DNA of 43,836 nt, taken from assembly GCF_947495845.1 (NCBI RefSeq), contig NZ_CANMAO010000033.1:1-43836 (forward strand), in the 5' to 3' direction. The notes under the pieces are model-generated. The model saw nothing but the letters and a program-made list of their open reading frames with translations. It was not told where the DNA came from and did no database searches. The translations under genes were made by a program, and so were the position numbers. Positions within the stretch are counted from its first letter, which is position 1. Each line of letters opens with the position of its first letter. Origin of the DNA: an uncultured Endozoicomonas sp. (GTDB lineage: Bacteria > Pseudomonadota > Gammaproteobacteria > Pseudomonadales > Endozoicomonadaceae). This document shows, piece after piece, positions 1-7,865 of this stretch.

Positions 1-226
1 TCGTTGGGGATGGTTGCTTTTTAGCTGATTATTCGATTGTTGTTGAACTATTGTGCTTTGGGAACTCTAAAGTCGAGACCTCTGAAAAAAGCGCCTAAAA
101 ATTGATCCAGATTAATTTTTTGATGCTGGAAAAGATGACTTTCGTCAACTGTACTTCCACTGCCATGTATTAATGTTCCATTCTAGACAGTTTTATTGAC
201 CAAGCGATTTTCCGGGAGTATGGCAA
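1..226. other. gene-free leader upstream of eutN
   Basis: I see no coding region in the first 226 bases. The stretch is AT-rich and precedes the + strand eut operon, so it should carry that operon's promoter. It contains an FNR-like dyad (separate entry) and a possible extended -10 around 165-174, but I cannot fix a promoter with confidence. The GGGAG at 214-218 is the likely ribosome binding site for eutN. Confidence 0.5.
102..115. promoter_or_regulatory. FNR/CRP-like dyad upstream of eutN
   Basis: The sequence TTGAT-CCAG-ATTAA matches the FNR/Anr consensus TTGAT-N4-ATCAA at 9 of 10 positions. Its downstream edge lies 111 bp before the eutN start. A similar dyad lies 112 bp before eutB in the divergent-facing operon, which makes chance less likely. 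The assignment to an FNR-family regulator is inferred from consensus alone. Confidence 0.35.
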
Positions 227-496
227 GTGCTGATTGGTAAGGTAACAGGCAACATTTGGGCCACCCGAAAACAGGATGGTCTCAACGGATTCAAACTCAT
301 GGTCGTTGAACTGATCAACGCCAGTGAGCAGGAAACCGGTCAATCTCTGGTGGCTGTTGATACCGTTGGCGCAGGTATAGGCGACGTCGTACTGATTGCC
401 CGTGGAGGTGCTGCACGCCGGGCGATCCTGCCATCCAAAGGGCCTGTTGATGAAGCCATTGTCGGCATTGTGGATAATATGGAAGTCAACCCATGA
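227..496 (+). CDS. eutN: EutN, BMC pentameric vertex protein
   Basis: This 89-residue protein belongs to the EutN/CcmL family, which forms the pentameric caps at the vertices of microcompartment shells. It has the family features: an N-terminal MLIGKVTGN strand, a VAVDTVGAGIGDVVLIARG core and the ending VDEAIVGIVDN. The length is normal for the family. The start is a GTG; a GGGAG lies 8 bases upstream and no in-frame ATG fits. It is the first gene of the + strand eut operon and overlaps the next gene by ATGA. Its presence shows that a closed BMC shell is made rather than open shell sheets only. Confidence 0.93.
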   Translation: MLIGKVTGNIWATRKQDGLNGFKLMVVELINASEQETGQSLVAVDTVGAGIGDVVLIARGGAARRAILPSKGPVDEAIVGIVDNMEVNP

Positions 497-756
497 GTCG
501 TCTGATCACCCGCAACAACCTCAGTGAATTTGTCACTGATGGCTGCCTGATTCTTGAAAAAGGCATGCTCCTGAGCCCCGGTGCCGACGATCTGGCAAAA
601 ATCCAGGGCATTCAGGTGATTCGCAGCAACCAGCTGGAATCCACAGCCCTCCTGAAAAAGCGCATTCATCAACTGCTGATCGATGTGTTCAATGTGACTA
701 ACACACAACACATTGAACGAGTTCAGCAGGCCGTTCTGAAACATCTCGTTAAATAG
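493..756 (+). CDS. small protein like the EutQ/EutT N-terminal domain
   Basis: This 87-residue protein starts inside the eutN stop codon (ATGA overlap), so it is translationally coupled. Its first 45 residues (LITRNNLSEF, then KGMLLSPGADDLAK) follow the pattern of the N-terminal domain of enterobacterial EutQ, LIT-N-(D/L)-...-I(T/S)P-A---A. The same pattern occurs in EutT and at the C-terminus of the eut protein at 2167-2928. The remaining 40 residues look helical. The next gene encodes a cupin-only EutQ, so this may be the EutQ N-domain as a separate polypeptide. The family assignment is by eye; the function of the module is not known to me. Confidence 0.6.
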   Translation: MSRLITRNNLSEFVTDGCLILEKGMLLSPGADDLAKIQGIQVIRSNQLESTALLKKRIHQLLIDVFNVTNTQHIERVQQAVLKHLVK

Positions 757-784
757 TTCACCTTTCATTTTTGTGAGTAAGCTA

Positions 785-1255
785 ATGAACCAGATCACCC
801 CTGAAGCACTGGAACAGATCATCCGTAAAGTGGTTGCAGAGCAGCTGCACAAACCGGCCGCTGAGTTTGAGAAACACGCAGATGCTTCCGGCGTTGCGGT
901 TATCAAAGCACCTACCGTGAAGTGCAAACCGTTCGACACTGGCAATCCAAACGACAAAGTGTTTATTACTGATATTTTGGACCTCAATGAAAGCCCACGT
1001 CTTGGCTGCGGCATGATGGAAATCCATCAGACCACTTTTGACTGGACTCTGGAATACGACGAAGTGGATTACATCGTTGAAGGCACCCTGAAGATCATCA
1101 TCGATGGCCGTGAAGTGGTCGGTCATGCCGGCGACGTTATGTTTATCCCTAAAGGATCGACCATCAAGTTCAGCGCCCCCGACTTTGCCCGCTTTATGTT
1201 TGTTGCCTACCCAGCAAACTGGGAAGAAATCGCCCGTCAGAAGCAACAGCAGTAA
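785..1255 (+). CDS. eutQ: EutQ, cupin-fold acetate kinase-like protein
   Basis: This is the cupin domain of EutQ. It is recognisable from NPNDKVFITDILDL, MEIHQTTFDWTLEYDEVDY, the turn VEGTLKIIIDGREVVGHAGD and the ending FMFVAYPANW. EutQ of enteric bacteria was reported to have acetate kinase activity and to aid BMC formation. The protein is about 156 residues against about 230 for enteric EutQ; the missing N-domain appears as the preceding separate gene. The N-terminal helix (ALEQIIRKVVAEQLHK) looks like a BMC encapsulation peptide. I chose the ATG at 785 because GAGTAAG sits just upstream; a GTG at 773 lacks a ribosome binding site. Confidence 0.88.
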   Translation: MNQITPEALEQIIRKVVAEQLHKPAAEFEKHADASGVAVIKAPTVKCKPFDTGNPNDKVFITDILDLNESPRLGCGMMEIHQTTFDWTLEYDEVDYIVEGTLKIIIDGREVVGHAGDVMFIPKGSTIKFSAPDFARFMFVAYPANWEEIARQKQQQ

Positions 1256-1263
1256 TTATTTTT

Positions 1264-1286
1264 GGTGCAGCGCTCACAGCTGCACC
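1264..1286 (+). other. intercistronic hairpin eutQ-eutS
   Basis: An 8-bp perfect stem (GGTGCAGC with GCTGCACC) closes a 7-base loop between eutQ and eutS. No U-run follows, so it is more likely an mRNA processing or stability element than a terminator. Confidence 0.5.
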
Positions 1287-1320
1287 AACTCCTCTGATTA
1301 AAAGACAAGAGCCGTAAAAC

Positions 1321-1692
1321 ATGAACGCCAGCATTTTGGGCAACCTTCTCGAAAAGAAAGAACGTATTATTCAAGAATACGTTCCGGGGAAGCAGGTCAC
1401 TCTGGCCCACCTGATCGCTAACCCGCAGGAAGACCTCGTCATCAAACTCGGCCTGGATGCGGATGAAGTCAGCGCTATCGGCATTATGACCATCACGCCA
1501 AGCGAAGGCTCCATGATCGCTGCGGACGTTGCGACCAAAGCATCCGGTGTTGATATTGGATTTCTGGATCGCTTTTCCGGCTGTTTGATCCTGACCGGAG
1601 ATGTTTCCAGTGTGGAAGCCGGTCTGAATGCAGCCATTGATATGCTCAGAGACACCCTGCAATTTGCTCCGACTCAAGTAACCCGTTCGTAA
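1321..1692 (+). CDS. eutS: EutS, BMC hexameric shell protein
   Basis: This is EutS, the circularly permuted BMC-H shell protein that forms bent hexamers. Family signatures are [20 protein letters not shown] near residue 13, [19 protein letters not shown] and [20 protein letters not shown]. It has 123 residues, about 10 more at the N-terminus than enteric EutS, which starts at the KERII segment. The stop overlaps the eutP start (TAATG), so the two are co-translated. Together with EutM, EutL, the EutK-like protein and EutN it makes up a complete shell parts list. Confidence 0.93.
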   Translation: MNASILGNLLEKKERIIQEYVPGKQVTLAHLIANPQEDLVIKLGLDADEVSAIGIMTITPSEGSMIAADVATKASGVDIGFLDRFSGCLILTGDVSSVEAGLNAAIDMLRDTLQFAPTQVTRS

Positions 1693-2117
1693 TGAAAAAG
1701 ATGATGTTGGTCGGCACAACGACCGCAGGAAAGACGACCCTGGTTCAGGCACTGATGGGCGAGGAACTGAAGTATAAAAAAACTCAGGCCATGACCTACA
1801 ACAAACAGTTTCTTGATACGCCCGGTGAATTTATTGAAAACCGTCGTTTTTATTCTGCCCTGATGTCTTCCTCCGTTGATTATCATGCCATTGCCGTACT
1901 GCACGATTGCTCAAAGCGGCAAAATTTGATTCCACCGGGCTTTGCCACCATGTTCAATAAAGAAGTGATTGGCATCATGACCAAAGTTGACAGTGAAAAA
2001 GCGAACCGGGAATTTTCAAGAAAGATGCTGACGGCTGCGAAAGTCTCAAGAATATTCGAAATCAGTTCTTATACTGGCGAAGGAATGGATGAGTTGAAGG
2101 CTTGGCTGGAAAGCTGA
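1692..2117 (+). CDS. eutP: EutP, P-loop NTPase / acetate kinase
   Basis: EutP is a small Ras-like P-loop protein found in eut operons; enteric EutP was reported to make ATP and acetate from acetyl phosphate. The G1 loop GTTTAGKTT lies at residues 8-16. A DTPG G3 motif and a TKVD G4 motif follow. The length of 141 residues is slightly short of enteric EutP. It is the last gene of the + strand operon, coupled to eutS, and is followed by a hairpin terminator. With PduL upstream in the pathway, EutP and EutQ could finish the acetyl-CoA to acetate branch. Confidence 0.9.
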   Translation: MKKMMLVGTTTAGKTTLVQALMGEELKYKKTQAMTYNKQFLDTPGEFIENRRFYSALMSSSVDYHAIAVLHDCSKRQNLIPPGFATMFNKEVIGIMTKVDSEKANREFSRKMLTAAKVSRIFEISSYTGEGMDELKAWLES

Positions 2118-2138
2118 TTCATAGGATCAAAGATTATA

Positions 2139-2162
2139 AAAGCCTGAATCCGTTCAGGCTTT
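2139..2162. terminator. bidirectional terminator between convergent eut operons
   Basis: A 10-bp perfect stem (AAAGCCTGAA with TTCAGGCTTT) closes a 4-base TCCG loop. It lies between eutP (+) and the last gene of the - strand operon. The A-rich left and T-rich right flanks let it work in both directions. Confidence 0.8.
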
Positions 2163-2166
2163 CAAA

Positions 2167-2928
2167 TCAGACGGCAAGAACCAGATCTTTATTCATCCGA
2201 ATAAAATCTTTTGCCAGTGGTGTGACCACGGCCTTTTCCATCAGTTTGATATGACGGTATCCCTGCTCATAACAGGCGCGAAGATCTTTCTCTCCAATCA
2301 CCCGTTTATCCAGCATATGGATATCATGCATTTGTAGATCACTGCACACTGACTTAACGCCAGCAACGTTCTTTTCACGGGGTGCGCCCACCTGATAAAC
2401 CACTTCATTCACGGCAGCCGATTCCGTTCTTGCAAACGTTTCAGCACCCGTCAATACAGAAGACAGTTGACCAAGGTTAACCACCTTCATGCCAAACGAG
2501 CACAGTGTGGTTTCTTTATCCTGAAAGACCTGATAAAAAGCAGGCGTTGCCGTTTCACGAAAACGACGATAGGCAATGCCTTCTTCCAGAATATGAACTG
2601 TCTTACCCAACAGCAGACTGTTCACAATCACACAGCCTTCATCGCCTCTTTCCAAACCTATTGCCAATGCCGACAACAGACTGTTTGGTAAGGTGGTCAG
2701 AAGTACATGGTCAAAAGCAGCAGGATCTGCTGATGGCTGTTCAGCGCTGTACGTCAGTTGGAAGCCAGCAAGCCGTTGCTCTAACTGCACTCGATCATCA
2801 CAATCGCCAACCACCAGAACAGACGGCATTGGTTTACTGATTGCCTGAGAACTTTGAAGCGCCAGTAACTGCTCCATTACTCGCTTGGCAATTAATTCCA
2901 CCAGAGCATCGGTGTTCATTTTGGACAT
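2167..2928 (-). CDS. eut-operon protein of unknown function (TIGR02536-like)
   Basis: This 253-residue protein is the last gene of the - strand eut operon, 2 bp after eutJ. I do not recognise an enzyme in it. The N-terminus (TDALVELIAKRVMEQL) is an amphipathic helix typical of BMC encapsulation peptides, so the protein probably sits in the lumen. A flavoprotein-like alpha/beta region (SVLVVGDCDD, HVLLTTLPNSLLSALAIGL) follows. The last 45 residues (VIGEKDLRACYEQGYRH, then AVVTPLAKDFIRMN) repeat the EutQ/EutT N-domain pattern. From memory, a eut protein family of this kind (TIGR02536) was described mainly from non-proteobacteria; membership should be tested. Confidence 0.6.
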   Translation of the reverse strand: MSKMNTDALVELIAKRVMEQLLALQSSQAISKPMPSVLVVGDCDDRVQLEQRLAGFQLTYSAEQPSADPAAFDHVLLTTLPNSLLSALAIGLERGDEGCVIVNSLLLGKTVHILEEGIAYRRFRETATPAFYQVFQDKETTLCSFGMKVVNLGQLSSVLTGAETFARTESAAVNEVVYQVGAPREKNVAGVKSVCSDLQMHDIHMLDKRVIGEKDLRACYEQGYRHIKLMEKAVVTPLAKDFIRMNKDLVLAV

Positions 2929-2930
2929 CC

Positions 2931-3770
2931 TTAAGTCAAAGCTTCTAATGCACTGATAGCGATACCCAGCGGCGTCACCAAAAATGGGTTATCCGGTTTC
3001 CAGGTTGTCACTCCGGTTTGCTTTTCAACGATCTGCTCAAACTCAGGTAAGCAGGTAGTACCGCCTACCAAATAGATATCCTGAACGTCGAAACCCTGAA
3101 TATGGTGGCGGACAATAGAGCCCATCTTTTCAATCACCGGACGAACAATGGCCACCACATCGCGATGATTGGCAGTGATCTTCTTTTGCTCTTCCGCTTC
3201 TTCAAAGCTGGTTTTGTAGTGTCCGGCCAGAACCAGAGACAGGTGCGTACCACCTGTGGCTTCATCTGCCGTGTAAATCACCTCCCCATCTTTAAAGATA
3301 GAAAGGCCAGTGGTGCCACCGCCGATATCCACAACCGCCCCGTTCTGAATACCCAGAACCCGGTTAGCCGCAGTCGGCTCATCCAGCATATTCACCACTT
3401 CCATGCCTGCGCCTTCTACCACATAGCGGTGCGTTTTGCAGACGGATTCCGGCGTGTTGGATGGCATGGCAATCGCCGCTTTTTCCAGGGAAACCTGAAG
3501 ACGCTCTTCCAGTTTACCCTTCAACTGCCGGACAATGGTCAGTGCGCCGATGTAATCAACAACCAGCCCGTCCTTCAATACCTGGGCAAACTGCATCTCA
3601 GTGGCCACCGGCTCACCATCCTGATTCAGAACCACCAGAACAATATACGCCGTACCCAGATCGACACCGACAACGAGGTTATCCGAGTCGGTAACCTTGA
3701 TCGTTTTTGTCAGGCTTGTTTCAACTTTCTGGATCAGCTGACTGACATGCTCAGGATTGAATTCAGACAT
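2931..3770 (-). CDS. eutJ: EutJ, Hsp70/actin-fold eut chaperone-like protein
   Basis: EutJ belongs to the actin/Hsp70 ATPase superfamily. The phosphate-binding loop VVGVDLGTAYIVLVV starts near residue 32, the second glycine loop is VVDIGGGTTGLSIF and the adenosine motif is DIYLVGGTTCLPEF. At 279 residues it matches the usual EutJ size and lacks the substrate-binding domain of DnaK. Its exact role in ethanolamine metabolism is not established; a folding or reactivation role has been suggested. No eutA reactivase gene is in this window, so EutJ is the only chaperone-like candidate here. Confidence 0.92.
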   Translation of the reverse strand: MSEFNPEHVSQLIQKVETSLTKTIKVTDSDNLVVGVDLGTAYIVLVVLNQDGEPVATEMQFAQVLKDGLVVDYIGALTIVRQLKGKLEERLQVSLEKAAIAMPSNTPESVCKTHRYVVEGAGMEVVNMLDEPTAANRVLGIQNGAVVDIGGGTTGLSIFKDGEVIYTADEATGGTHLSLVLAGHYKTSFEEAEEQKKITANHRDVVAIVRPVIEKMGSIVRHHIQGFDVQDIYLVGGTTCLPEFEQIVEKQTGVTTWKPDNPFLVTPLGIAISALEALT

Positions 3771-3788
3771 CGTCGTTTTCTACCTTAA

Positions 3789-4496
3789 TCAGCCAGTGAT
3801 TTCGCCTTTAGCATCAGCCGGCAGGCCAACCGCATTGGCTTCATCAAAATCAATGTGCATCGCCAGAGCAAAACTGTCTTTCACCCGAACCAGTACACGG
3901 TGGAAAGTGACAGGGCGATCAGTTTCGATCCGCACGTCCACTTCCTGCTTATCCTGAACACCCAGTCGTTGAGCGTCCGCGCTGGTCATGTGAATGTGGT
4001 TGCGGGCAATAATCACGCCGGCTTCCAGTTTCACCATACCAGCGCCCGAATACAGGAATACACCCGGGCTGCCAGCAATATCGCCAGACTCTTTCAGCGG
4101 TGCATTCACACCCAGCTGACGGGAATCGGTACGGGAGATTTCTACCTGACTGTCCGGTCTTGCCGGGCCAAGCACTGCAACGTTTTCAAACGTGCCCTTC
4201 GGGCCAATCACCGTCACGCGCTCTTCACACAGGTATTGACCCGGCTGAGACAGTTCACGTTTAGGCGTCAGTTGATGTCCAGCACCAAACAAGGCTTCCA
4301 CGTCTTTTTGACACAGATGCACATGGCGAGCGGACGTTTCAACAGGGATTTCTTTTTTGCCATTGTTGTTGTCACTGTTGTTGCCGTTTTCGTTGACGGC
4401 AACACTGTCTGAAGTGCTCAGAACCATGGCAGTGCATTCAACAATCACCTGATCAACAATGTGCTTCAGGAGTTGTTCGGTTTCGAGGGTATTCAC
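3789..4496 (-). CDS. PduL-type phosphate acetyltransferase
   Basis: This is a PduL-family phosphotransacylase that converts acetyl-CoA plus phosphate to acetyl phosphate and regenerates CoA inside the compartment. Zinc-binding His motifs are visible as SARHVHL and ARNHIHM, and the C-terminal beta barrel ends with MHIDFDEANA. The first 26 residues (TEQLLKHIVDQVIVE) form a probable encapsulation helix. A low-complexity Asn/Asp linker follows near residues 35-46. Enteric eut operons use the unrelated EutD (Pta-like) here, so the operon has swapped in the Pdu-type enzyme. It lies 18 bp upstream of eutJ and follows eutM after two hairpins. Confidence 0.9.
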   Translation of the reverse strand: MNTLETEQLLKHIVDQVIVECTAMVLSTSDSVAVNENGNNSDNNNGKKEIPVETSARHVHLCQKDVEALFGAGHQLTPKRELSQPGQYLCEERVTVIGPKGTFENVAVLGPARPDSQVEISRTDSRQLGVNAPLKESGDIAGSPGVFLYSGAGMVKLEAGVIIARNHIHMTSADAQRLGVQDKQEVDVRIETDRPVTFHRVLVRVKDSFALAMHIDFDEANAVGLPADAKGEITG

Positions 4497-4543
4497 AGCG
4501 GAGTCTCACAATCAGCACAGGCGAGATTGCCAGTGTTTGAACT

Positions 4544-4598
4544 CGCTCCTGCACACGACAGGAGCGGTATACATCCCCGCGTTAATCAATAACGCGGG
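4544..4598 (-). other. two intercistronic hairpins after eutM
   Basis: Two stem-loops lie between eutM and the pduL-type gene. One has an 8-bp stem (CGCTCCTG with CAGGAGCG, 4544-4566); the other a 9-bp stem (CCCGCGTTA with TAACGCGGG, 4576-4598). Neither has a U-run. They may stabilise the abundant shell-protein mRNA and set unequal expression along the operon; that role is inferred. Confidence 0.55.
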
Positions 4599-4605
4599 AA
4601 CGAAA

Positions 4606-4893
4606 TTACTCAGCCTTAGCTTGTGGCAGAATAACTTCAACTTCACTGTGTGGACGTGGGATAACGTGTACAGAAACCAGTTCGCCAACACGCTCAGCAG
4701 CAGCTGCGCCAGCATCGGTAGCGGCTTTAACAGCGCCAACATCACCACGAACCATGATGGTTACCAGACCACTACCAATGTTCTCTTTACCAACCAGAGT
4801 CACGTTAGCAGCTTTAACCATCGCGTCAGCAGCTTCGATAGCACCAACCAGACCTTTAGTTTCAACCATGCCCAGAGCGTTAGAGATAGCCAT
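4606..4893 (-). CDS. eutM: EutM, BMC hexameric shell protein
   Basis: EutM is a canonical single-domain BMC-H protein and usually the most abundant facet tile. The 95 residues contain [20 protein letters not shown], the pore region [20 protein letters not shown] and the ending [16 protein letters not shown] strong ribosome binding site (GGAGTAAG) precedes the ATG. The gene is bracketed by hairpins on both sides, which suggests the transcript is processed so that eutM is expressed separately from its neighbours. Confidence 0.95.
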   Translation of the reverse strand: MAISNALGMVETKGLVGAIEAADAMVKAANVTLVGKENIGSGLVTIMVRGDVGAVKAATDAGAAAAERVGELVSVHVIPRPHSEVEVILPQAKAE

Positions 4894-4954
4894 TGTTTCT
4901 TACTCCAAATTGTCTCCGTGGAGACGTGTTTAATACATTAAATAAAAGCGTTAC

Positions 4955-4979
4955 CTGAAAGCACTTACAGCGCTTTCAG
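4955..4979 (-). other. hairpin at the eutE stop codon
   Basis: An 8-bp stem (CTGAAAGC with GCTTTCAG) closes a 9-base loop containing the eutE stop codon. It could mark an mRNA processing point between eutE and eutM. Confidence 0.4.
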
Positions 4980-6431
4980 TCGTTCAATCACCATGCGGGT
5001 GATTGCTTCAATATCCAGTTCAGTCGCAGAAGACTGGTTGGCAGCAGCTTGAGCCAAAGAAGGGGCCTGAGGCTCACGGATGCCATAAGCGACATAGCGC
5101 TTATTGAACAAATGCAGCGGTGTTACGTTGTCGGAAGTGGCGGAACCACCCACGCTGCCACAACCCAGAGTAAACGCCGGTGGCAGACCAGTAGTCGCAC
5201 CAACCGCACCATGCGTGGAAGGCGTGTTCACTACCAGACGGGAAACCGGCTTCTTCAGAGCAAAATCACGAACCAGATCATCGTTCTGGGTGTGAATCGC
5301 CAGAGAGTGACCAGCACCTTCGTAATTCAGCAGCTCAAGACAAAGCTCACAGGCTTCGTGAGCATCTGTCGTACGATAGAAGCCCAGCAATGGAGACAGC
5401 TTCTCCCAGGAGAATGGATACCGCTTACCAACGCACTCACGACCCTGTTCTGCAACCAGAACACGGGTGTCTGCAGGAATTTCCAGTCCGCCCATACGAG
5501 CGATTTCAACCGCAGGCTTACCAACGATCTTGGCGTTCAGGCCGCCTTTTGGCCCCATGATGACGCGCTCGATCTTGGCGGTTTCCACTTCATTCAGGAA
5601 GTAGCAACCCTGAGCGATCATCTCTGCTTTAACCTGATCGGCAATCACATGTTCAGTCACCACGTGCTGCTCAGAAGCACAGACCGTTCCATTGTCGAAG
5701 GTCTTGCTCATCAGAACGTACGACACAGCCTTTTTAATATCAGCAGTGCGTTCAATAAATGCTGGCACGTTGCCTGGTCCAACACCCAGAGCAGGGTTGC
5801 CAGAACTGTAAGCAGCCTTCACCATGGCAGAACCGCCAGTGGCCAGAATGATGCCAGTGCCGCTGTTCTTCATCAGCTCGCTGGTGCCTTCCAGGGTCGG
5901 CTGACTCATGACATTGATCAGATCCGCTGGGGCGCCCAGGCTCTGCAGCGTTTCACGCAGAACACGTACCGTCTCGGAAATGCACTTCAGCGCAGAAGGA
6001 TGCGGGCTGATGATGACGGCATTACCGGCTTTGATAGAAATTATCGACTTATAAATTGCTGTCGATGTTGGGTTAGTAGACGGCACCAGACCGGCAACTA
6101 CACCGTAAGGTACAGCCACTTCCTGAATTTTCTTGACAGGATCTTCGGAAATAAAACCGATGGTTCTCATGGAACGAATCGATTCAGCCAGATGCTTACT
6201 GGCAATCAGGTTCTTGGTAATTTTGTCCTGAACCTTACCAAAACCCGTCTCTTCTACGGCCATTTCTGCCAGACGAGTCGCATTGGCTTCACCGGTGCGA
6301 GCCATGGCTTCTACCAGTGCATCCACCTGTGCCTGACTGTAATCAGCCAGCACTTTCTGGGCAGCAGACGCCCGGCGGATTAAATTTCTTACTTCCTGAA
6401 TGGAAGAAAGGTCTTTATCAAGAAGTTCCAA
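4965..6431 (-). CDS. eutE: EutE, CoA-acylating acetaldehyde dehydrogenase
   Basis: EutE oxidises acetaldehyde to acetyl-CoA with NAD+ in the compartment lumen. The catalytic Cys is C251 in [11 protein letters not shown]. The NAD fold elements [19 protein letters not shown] and VGPGNVPAF are also seen. The protein has 488 residues against about 467 for the enteric enzyme. The extra length is at the C-terminus: a Pro/Ala/Gln-rich linker and then an amphipathic helix ([17 protein letters not shown]) typical of encapsulation peptides. The N-terminus lacks the usual one. The gene abuts the eutK-like gene upstream by one base. Confidence 0.94.
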   Translation of the reverse strand: MELLDKDLSSIQEVRNLIRRASAAQKVLADYSQAQVDALVEAMARTGEANATRLAEMAVEETGFGKVQDKITKNLIASKHLAESIRSMRTIGFISEDPVKKIQEVAVPYGVVAGLVPSTNPTSTAIYKSIISIKAGNAVIISPHPSALKCISETVRVLRETLQSLGAPADLINVMSQPTLEGTSELMKNSGTGIILATGGSAMVKAAYSSGNPALGVGPGNVPAFIERTADIKKAVSYVLMSKTFDNGTVCASEQHVVTEHVIADQVKAEMIAQGCYFLNEVETAKIERVIMGPKGGLNAKIVGKPAVEIARMGGLEIPADTRVLVAEQGRECVGKRYPFSWEKLSPLLGFYRTTDAHEACELCLELLNYEGAGHSLAIHTQNDDLVRDFALKKPVSRLVVNTPSTHGAVGATTGLPPAFTLGCGSVGGSATSDNVTPLHLFNKRYVAYGIREPQAPSLAQAAANQSSATELDIEAITRMVIERLKAL

Positions 6432-6432
6432 T

Positions 6433-7005
6433 TTACTTCACCCTCTGGTGATATTCGATCATGGCCTGAATCAACGTGGCTTTGTTGGCAAACTTGATTT
6501 CCTGCTTGCTCAACGAAAAGCCCGGCAGTTGTCGTGCCATATTTCTCAATTTCACTGTCTTATGTGCCTTCAGCTCATCTGCGGTCATGACACCTTCTAG
6601 TGTTTCCACTGGTGCTTCCACAGACAAAGCGTTGCTGTCAGCAGCATCCTTAACGGCGAGTGTCGTCTCTTCCGCAACGTCAGGCTGGGTTTCCACAACC
6701 GGTGCCGCTTCTTCAACCACTTGCTCAACGTGACAACCCAGCAGCACATCCAGTTCAGCAACAGGTCGTGCAATCACATGGGAAGAAATCACCTTGCCTA
6801 CACGATCAGCTGCCATAGTGCCGGCTTCCACAGCCGCCTTAACAGCGCCCACGTCACCGCGGACAATGACGGTGACAAGACCGCCACCGACGTTTTGTTT
6901 AGCGACCAGGCTGACATTGGCGGTTTTCACACAGACATCTGCCGCTTCCACCGCCGCGAGGTAGCCAAACGTTTCAATAAAACCCGCCGCCTCTTGTGTT
7001 CTCAT
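6433..7005 (-). CDS. EutK-like shell protein with SAP/Rho_N-like C-terminal domain
   Basis: Residues 1-90 are a BMC domain closely similar to EutM ([39 protein letters not shown]). An acidic, low-complexity linker follows to about residue 139. The last 51 residues (DELKAHKTVKLRNMARQL, then FANKATLIQAMIEY) resemble a SAP or Rho_N helix-extended-loop-helix fold. Enteric EutK also fuses a BMC domain to a nucleic-acid-binding-like tail, but that tail is a winged-helix type, so this looks like an analogous replacement. I chose the ATG at 7005 because GGAGAGG lies 6 bases upstream; an ATG at 7020 would add five residues. Confidence 0.8.
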   Translation of the reverse strand: MRTQEAAGFIETFGYLAAVEAADVCVKTANVSLVAKQNVGGGLVTVIVRGDVGAVKAAVEAGTMAADRVGKVISSHVIARPVAELDVLLGCHVEQVVEEAAPVVETQPDVAEETTLAVKDAADSNALSVEAPVETLEGVMTADELKAHKTVKLRNMARQLPGFSLSKQEIKFANKATLIQAMIEYHQRVK

Positions 7006-7055
7006 TGTCAGCCTCTCCATTCTTTACTCAGTAAGAGCAAATCTTTAAATACCAA

Positions 7056-7709
7056 TCAAAAATGCTTTGGGTTATCCGCAACAAACTTCACCGCATCGGC
7101 AAAAGCGTCACATGCCGCTTTACAGGCAGACTGGCTACCGGTCAGCAAGGCACCGCCAAAGTTGGTCTCTGATGGAGGCTCAAACAGTTGACACAGTTTC
7201 ACGTCCGCCGCTTTCATTGCTGCGTCCAGTGCGTACATGGCTTCCAGTGGTGGAGCAATCAGGTACGCCAGGGCTTCGCCTTCTTCAATTTCAGCCATGC
7301 CGGACAGGAAAGAACCGGTACGGGAGATGCACTGAGCGAAGTAAGCAATACTGTCGTCTTCGTTCGCACTGTAGAAAGAGAATTCGTTTTCGATGTAATC
7401 GATAGCCACGTTCAAGCCGCTGCGAACTTCCGCAGGGCTTGGGCCAGCGATCATACCGATCACTTCACCAGCCAGTTTGCTGTTGGCATTGGCTGCGCCG
7501 CCGTAGAAGCTCTTGCCCATAACCACAGAGACTTCAGCGTTTTTGCACGCTTCGTCCAGGGCACAGAAAGTCACGTCATCGGCATCAGCAGTCAGGATAC
7601 CCAGACTCTTCCAGCCTTTTGGCATACCCAGCTTTTCCGCCATTTTGGCGTCAACATTGGGGATCATTTTCACGGCCAGTACGCTGGCACCCAGGCGATC
7701 ACCTTTCAT
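7056..7709 (-). CDS. eutL: EutL, BMC trimeric (tandem-domain) shell protein
   Basis: EutL is a BMC-T protein whose trimers carry a large gated pore. The 217-residue length is normal. Family segments include LAVKMIPNVDAKMAEKLG near the N-terminus, GILTADADDVTFCALDEA, VVMGKSFYGGAANANSKLAG and the second-domain segment FGGALLTGSQSACKAACDAF. It follows eutC after a 156-bp gap that contains a hairpin repeat element, and precedes the eutK-like gene. The element probably sits inside the operon transcript. Confidence 0.94.
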   Translation of the reverse strand: MKGDRLGASVLAVKMIPNVDAKMAEKLGMPKGWKSLGILTADADDVTFCALDEACKNAEVSVVMGKSFYGGAANANSKLAGEVIGMIAGPSPAEVRSGLNVAIDYIENEFSFYSANEDDSIAYFAQCISRTGSFLSGMAEIEEGEALAYLIAPPLEAMYALDAAMKAADVKLCQLFEPPSETNFGGALLTGSQSACKAACDAFADAVKFVADNPKHF

Positions 7710-7724
7710 TGTTCTACTCCTTTC

Positions 7725-7848
7725 AACCCTTCGTCTTTGAAGATGCAGGGGTGTTGACTGCGCTCACTCACCTCAGTCACTTGGTTAACCCAAGCTCCTA
7801 AGGCTTCGTTCACTTGTCGCCTACCTGCATCTCCAAATACTTTGGGTT
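7725..7848. repeat. hairpin repeat element, copy 1 (eutC-eutL gap)
   Basis: A 124-bp element with imperfect terminal inverted repeats of about 25 bp (left arm AACCCTTCGTCTTTGAAG, right arm ending CAAATACTTTGGGTT). The core includes a palindrome around TTGGTTAACCCAA and the order CTGCGCT...CAGTCAC...CACTTG, which resembles the cores of the elements at 10751, 15895, 34437 and 34816. It lies inside the - strand eut operon and would fold in the mRNA. Confidence 0.65.
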
Positions 7849-7865
7849 ATATCTATATCCAAAGA

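Noticed and set aside
5049-6383. 444-codon open frame on the + strand across eutE
   Set aside because: It is antisense to eutE and has no recognisable domain or start signal.
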